60,547 bases of DNA from Alphaproteobacteria bacterium (lineage in GTDB: Bacteria; Pseudomonadota; Alphaproteobacteria; Rhizobiales; Xanthobacteraceae), in the NCBI GenBank assembly GCA_021325315.1, contig JAJPHK010000169.1, positions 1-60,547 of the forward strand. The letters run 5' to 3'. The notes below the pieces were generated by a model. That model had not been told where the DNA came from. It saw only the letters and a program-made list of their open reading frames with translations, and did not search any database. The number at the start of each line of letters is the position of its first letter. The first letter of the stretch is position 1. The position numbers and the translations under genes were made by a program. Shown here one piece after another: positions 57,576 to 60,547 of this stretch.

Positions 57576-58552
57576 TGAAGACGGGCGGCCATCCGAGCAA
57601 TCGGCGTCTTCGCATCGAGTTCCTTGTCTCGCTCGCGATTCTTCTCGCCGTGGCGGTGCTGCCGGCCATCGTGAAAAACGCCTACTGGCAGGGCGTTATC
57701 GTTGTTTCGATGTATTTCGCGATGCTCGCGATCGCCTGGAACATTCTCGCGGGATACACCGGGCAGTTTTCGCTCGCGCCCGCCACCTTCGGAATGATCG
57801 GCGCCTATTCCACGGGGCTGCTCGCCTACTACTACAACACGGGTTTTGCGATCGGCATTTCGGCGGCGATCATCGTCTCGGGCCTCATCGGCCTCGTCCT
57901 CGGCCGCATCGTGCTGCGCCTGCGCGGACCTTATCTCGCGCTCACCACGCTTTCCTTCGCCGAAATCATGCGGCTTGTGATCTCGAACTCGATCGACTTC
58001 ACACGCGGCGATCTCGGCCTGAATGTGCCCGGCATTTTTCAGGACCGTCTTCCCTATTACTACATGATGGTTTTGGTGCTGCTGATCGTTCAAGTCGGGC
58101 TCTTCTATCTCCTGCGCTCGCGCGCGGGGCTTTACCTGCGCGCGATCCGTGACGACGAAATCGCCGCCGCAAGCCGTGGCGTGCGGATCGTCTATTGGAA
58201 GACCTTCGCGTTCACCCTGAGCGCCGCGATCTGCGGCCTTGCAGGCGCGCTTTACGGCCACTTCGCGCAATTCGTCAGCCCCGAACTCGGTCTCCTGCAG
58301 CAGACCGGCGTCGTCATCAGCATGGTTGTGATCGGCGGTCTCGGCACGATGGTGGGACCGCTCATCGGCGCGCTTCTCGTTTACGTCGCCTCCGAGTTTT
58401 TGCGCGATGTCGGCAACTACCAGCTCGTGGTCTTCGCGCTTCTTGTCATCATCTTCGCGCGCTTCTTCCGGGCGGGGTTGTGGGGCATTTTGCTCGCGCT
58501 CTTTGGCATCAGAGCGCCCCGCCCGGTGGCCGTGGCGCCGGCGGCGGAATGA
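57575..58552 (+). CDS. LivM-type permease (second copy)
   Basis: AWNILAGYTGQFSLAPATFGMIGAYS; LRAIRDDEIAAASRGV. Confidence 0.92.
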   Translation: MKTGGHPSNRRLRIEFLVSLAILLAVAVLPAIVKNAYWQGVIVVSMYFAMLAIAWNILAGYTGQFSLAPATFGMIGAYSTGLLAYYYNTGFAIGISAAIIVSGLIGLVLGRIVLRLRGPYLALTTLSFAEIMRLVISNSIDFTRGDLGLNVPGIFQDRLPYYYMMVLVLLIVQVGLFYLLRSRAGLYLRAIRDDEIAAASRGVRIVYWKTFAFTLSAAICGLAGALYGHFAQFVSPELGLLQQTGVVISMVVIGGLGTMVGPLIGALLVYVASEFLRDVGNYQLVVFALLVIIFARFFRAGLWGILLALFGIRAPRPVAVAPAAE

Positions 58553-58555
58553 GCG

Positions 58556-59275
58556 ATGCCATACCTCTCCATCAGCCACGTCAGCAAATCCTTCGGCGGC
58601 CTGAAAGCGCTCGACAACGCGACTTTCTCGCTCGAGGCGGGCGAACTCGTCGGCCTGATCGGCCCGAACGGCTCGGGTAAGACAACGTTGATCAACATTC
58701 TCTCCGGCCACCTCCCCTGCGATTCCGGCGAGGTGCAGCTCGACGGCGAGCCGATCACCGGCCTCCGCCCCGAAGTGCTCGCGCGCCGCGGCGTATTGCG
58801 CATGTTTCAGCTCACCCGCGCCTTCCCGCGCATGAGCGCCTTCGACAATCTCCTGGTCACGGGCTGCGCGCTCGGCTTGTCGCAAGAGCAAGCCGAAACG
58901 AGAGCGCTCGGCCTGCTCGAAGACTTGAGCCTCACCCGCATCATGAATCTGGATGCCGGCCAGCTTTCCGGCGGGCAAATGAAGCTCCTCGAATTCGGCT
59001 CCTGCTTCATGGTGCCGCCGCGGATCGCGCTCCTGGACGAGCCCTTCGCCGCGGTGCATCCGACGCTCAAGGAAATCATGAGCGGCTTCATCCGCCGGCG
59101 TCATGCCGAAGGCCAGACCTTCATCCTTGTCAGCCACGACATGCCGGTGATCGTCGAGCTCTGTCCGCGCACGGTCTGCATGAATGCGGGCCGCGTGATC
59201 GCGGACGAATCCACCCGCGCCGTGCTCACCGACAAGGTCGTAATCGAAGCCTATCTCGGCGAGGCCGCGGCATGA
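58556..59275 (+). CDS. LivG-type ATPase (second copy)
   Basis: GLIGPNGSGKTTLINILSGHLP; LSGGQMKLLEFG. Confidence 0.93.
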   Translation: MPYLSISHVSKSFGGLKALDNATFSLEAGELVGLIGPNGSGKTTLINILSGHLPCDSGEVQLDGEPITGLRPEVLARRGVLRMFQLTRAFPRMSAFDNLLVTGCALGLSQEQAETRALGLLEDLSLTRIMNLDAGQLSGGQMKLLEFGSCFMVPPRIALLDEPFAAVHPTLKEIMSGFIRRRHAEGQTFILVSHDMPVIVELCPRTVCMNAGRVIADESTRAVLTDKVVIEAYLGEAAA

Positions 59276-60015
59276 GCGCGCTTCTTTCGCTCGAAAACGT
59301 GAGCGCCGGCTATGTCGCCGAGATCGACATTCTGCGCGGCGTGAACATCGAAATTGCCGAAGGCGCGATCACGGGCCTTATCGGCCTGAACGGCGCCGGC
59401 AAATCGACGATCATGAAAACGATCTGCGGCTTCCTCGCGCCGAGCGCGGGCAAGATCCGTTTCGACGGCGAGGACATCACCGGGATTCCCGCGCACAGGG
59501 TGATTGACCGCCGGATTTCCTACATTCCGCAGGAATCGAGCCTCTTCAACTATATGAGCGTTGAAAACAATCTGATGCTGCCCCTGGAGCATCTCGCGCG
59601 CAAGAAGATCGGCCTCACCACGGACGATCTCGATGCGCGTCTGCAAAATTGTTTCGATAAATTCCCGCTTCTGCGCGAGCGCCGCAATGCGAAAGCAGGC
59701 GACCTCTCCGGCGGCCAGCAGAAAATGCTGGAATTCGCCAAGGCCTATCTGCAGCGCCCGCGCCTCTGCCTGATCGACGAGCCGAGCATCGGGCTCGCGC
59801 CGAAAGTCGCGGAAGAAGTCTATCAGTGGATCAATCTGTTCGCGGCGGAAAAAATGGCGATCTTATTGGTGGACCACAACGTCCGCCGCGTGGTGAAGAT
59901 GTCGTCCTATATCTACGTGCTTTCCCTCGGCGAGATCACGGCCAAGGGCAAACCGGAGGATTTCGCCGGCGACCTGCACGAGCAGGTCAAGGCCTGGCTC
60001 GGCATCAATTTTTAA
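59272..60015 (+). CDS. LivF-type ATPase (second copy)
   Basis: GLIGLNGAGKSTIMKTICGFL; LSGGQQKMLEFAKAYLQRPRLCLIDEPSIGLAP. Confidence 0.93.
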   Translation: MSALLSLENVSAGYVAEIDILRGVNIEIAEGAITGLIGLNGAGKSTIMKTICGFLAPSAGKIRFDGEDITGIPAHRVIDRRISYIPQESSLFNYMSVENNLMLPLEHLARKKIGLTTDDLDARLQNCFDKFPLLRERRNAKAGDLSGGQQKMLEFAKAYLQRPRLCLIDEPSIGLAPKVAEEVYQWINLFAAEKMAILLVDHNVRRVVKMSSYIYVLSLGEITAKGKPEDFAGDLHEQVKAWLGINF

Positions 60016-60017
60016 AA

Positions 60018-60344
60018 TTATTGTGCGGGCGCCGCTTTCGGAGCGGCCTTTTTCTTCGCAGGCGCCTTGGCTTTCGTTTCGGTGAATTTATTGAAGCAGA
60101 TGAGCCGCTCGTCTTCCTCCTTCAGGAAGCGGCAGTCTTGCGCGGTCCTCGCCTTTTTCTTCGCCTTCGCCGCGTCGGGCTCCGGCGCGATGATCGCATC
60201 GAAGCAGTTAAGCCGCTCCTTGGTCATGTCGTCTTCCAACAGGCAATCTTTCATCTTTGTCTTCTGCGCGGCGGTTTGCGCATAGGCGGGCGCCGCGAGG
60301 CTGATGCCGAAAACGACCAAAAGGCCGCGAATGAAGTTCGTCAT
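60018..60344 (-). CDS. Small secreted Cys-motif protein, hypothetical
   Basis: 108 aa; signal peptide ...AAPAYAQ; two C..(E/K)ERL.CF units; Lys/Ala/Pro-rich tail. Confidence 0.7.
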   Translation of the reverse strand: MTNFIRGLLVVFGISLAAPAYAQTAAQKTKMKDCLLEDDMTKERLNCFDAIIAPEPDAAKAKKKARTAQDCRFLKEEDERLICFNKFTETKAKAPAKKKAAPKAAPAQ

Positions 60345-60449
60345 GGAAGATCGTCCGTTCTAAAGGCTCAAAAGACCGTCGCAATTTATCGAGGAGCGGC
60401 TAGAATTCAACTCGCTTCCGGCCTCTGCGTCATTCCGACAGGTTAACCC

Positions 60450-60547
60450 ATGCGTGAATATCCGAAATTCAAGGCCTGCGCCGCCCATGTCGCGCCGGTA
60501 TTTCTCGACACGAAAGCGACGGTCGGGAAAGCCTGCTCCTTGATCGC
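60450..60547 (+). CDS. Nitrilase/carbon-nitrogen hydrolase family protein, 5' fragment
   Basis: MREYPKFKACAAHVAPVFLDTKATVGKACSLI, matching the usual N-terminal pattern of nitrilases; truncated by window end. Confidence 0.7.
   Translation, partial: MREYPKFKACAAHVAPVFLDTKATVGKACSLI

Noticed and set aside
57482-59137. 551-aa minus-strand ORF
   Set aside because: Antisense to the second livM/livG; highly charged shadow ORF.
1-60547. CRISPR arrays, tRNA/rRNA genes, transposases, integrases, toxin-antitoxin pairs
   Set aside because: No regularly spaced direct repeats, no tRNA-like cloverleaf noticed and no mobile-element protein motifs in the ORF translations; a tRNAscan or CRISPR search would be needed for certainty.

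Overview
A 60.5 kb high-GC alphaproteobacterial window, Rhizobiales-like by gene content and intergenic repeat style. I call about 60 protein-coding genes. I saw no rRNA, tRNA, CRISPR array or transposase. Main blocks: (1) about 0.5-13.7 kb: housekeeping and transport genes (threonine dehydratase-like, FadL-type porin, FAH-family enzyme, thiD, RND pump with adaptor, murJ). (2) about 13.9-30.6 kb: surface polysaccharide and LPS genes. These include an oxidoreductase/aminotransferase pair resembling GnnA/GnnB, a full ADP-heptose pathway with two heptosyltransferases, galE, ugd, an RfbD-like reductase, galU, an MsbA-like exporter and manC. (3) about 30.6-38.6 kb: FMN reductase, GST, an SsuBCA/NMT1-type ABC importer, cysG, trmO and an EamA transporter. 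(4) about 38.7-46.5 kb: a compact cluster with a PanB-like protein, a GntR/FCD regulator, a DUF6166-like protein, a complete LivJHMGF importer, a diiron fatty-acid-hydroxylase-like membrane protein and a small membrane protein. (5) about 48.7-60.5 kb: an Fbp-type ABC importer, amidase, N-carbamoyl-amino-acid hydrolase-like enzyme, a second LivJHMGF importer and the start of a nitrilase-superfamily gene. The best candidate for an undescribed system is block 4. Its PanB homologue has substitutions at two positions that align with the metal site of E. coli PanB (Asp84 to Cys, Glu114 to Gln). Three near-identical palindromes (TGATATATCA/AGATATATCA) sit upstream of three of its genes and suggest a local GntR regulon. 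All calls come from reading the sequence and supplied translations; no database search was run.
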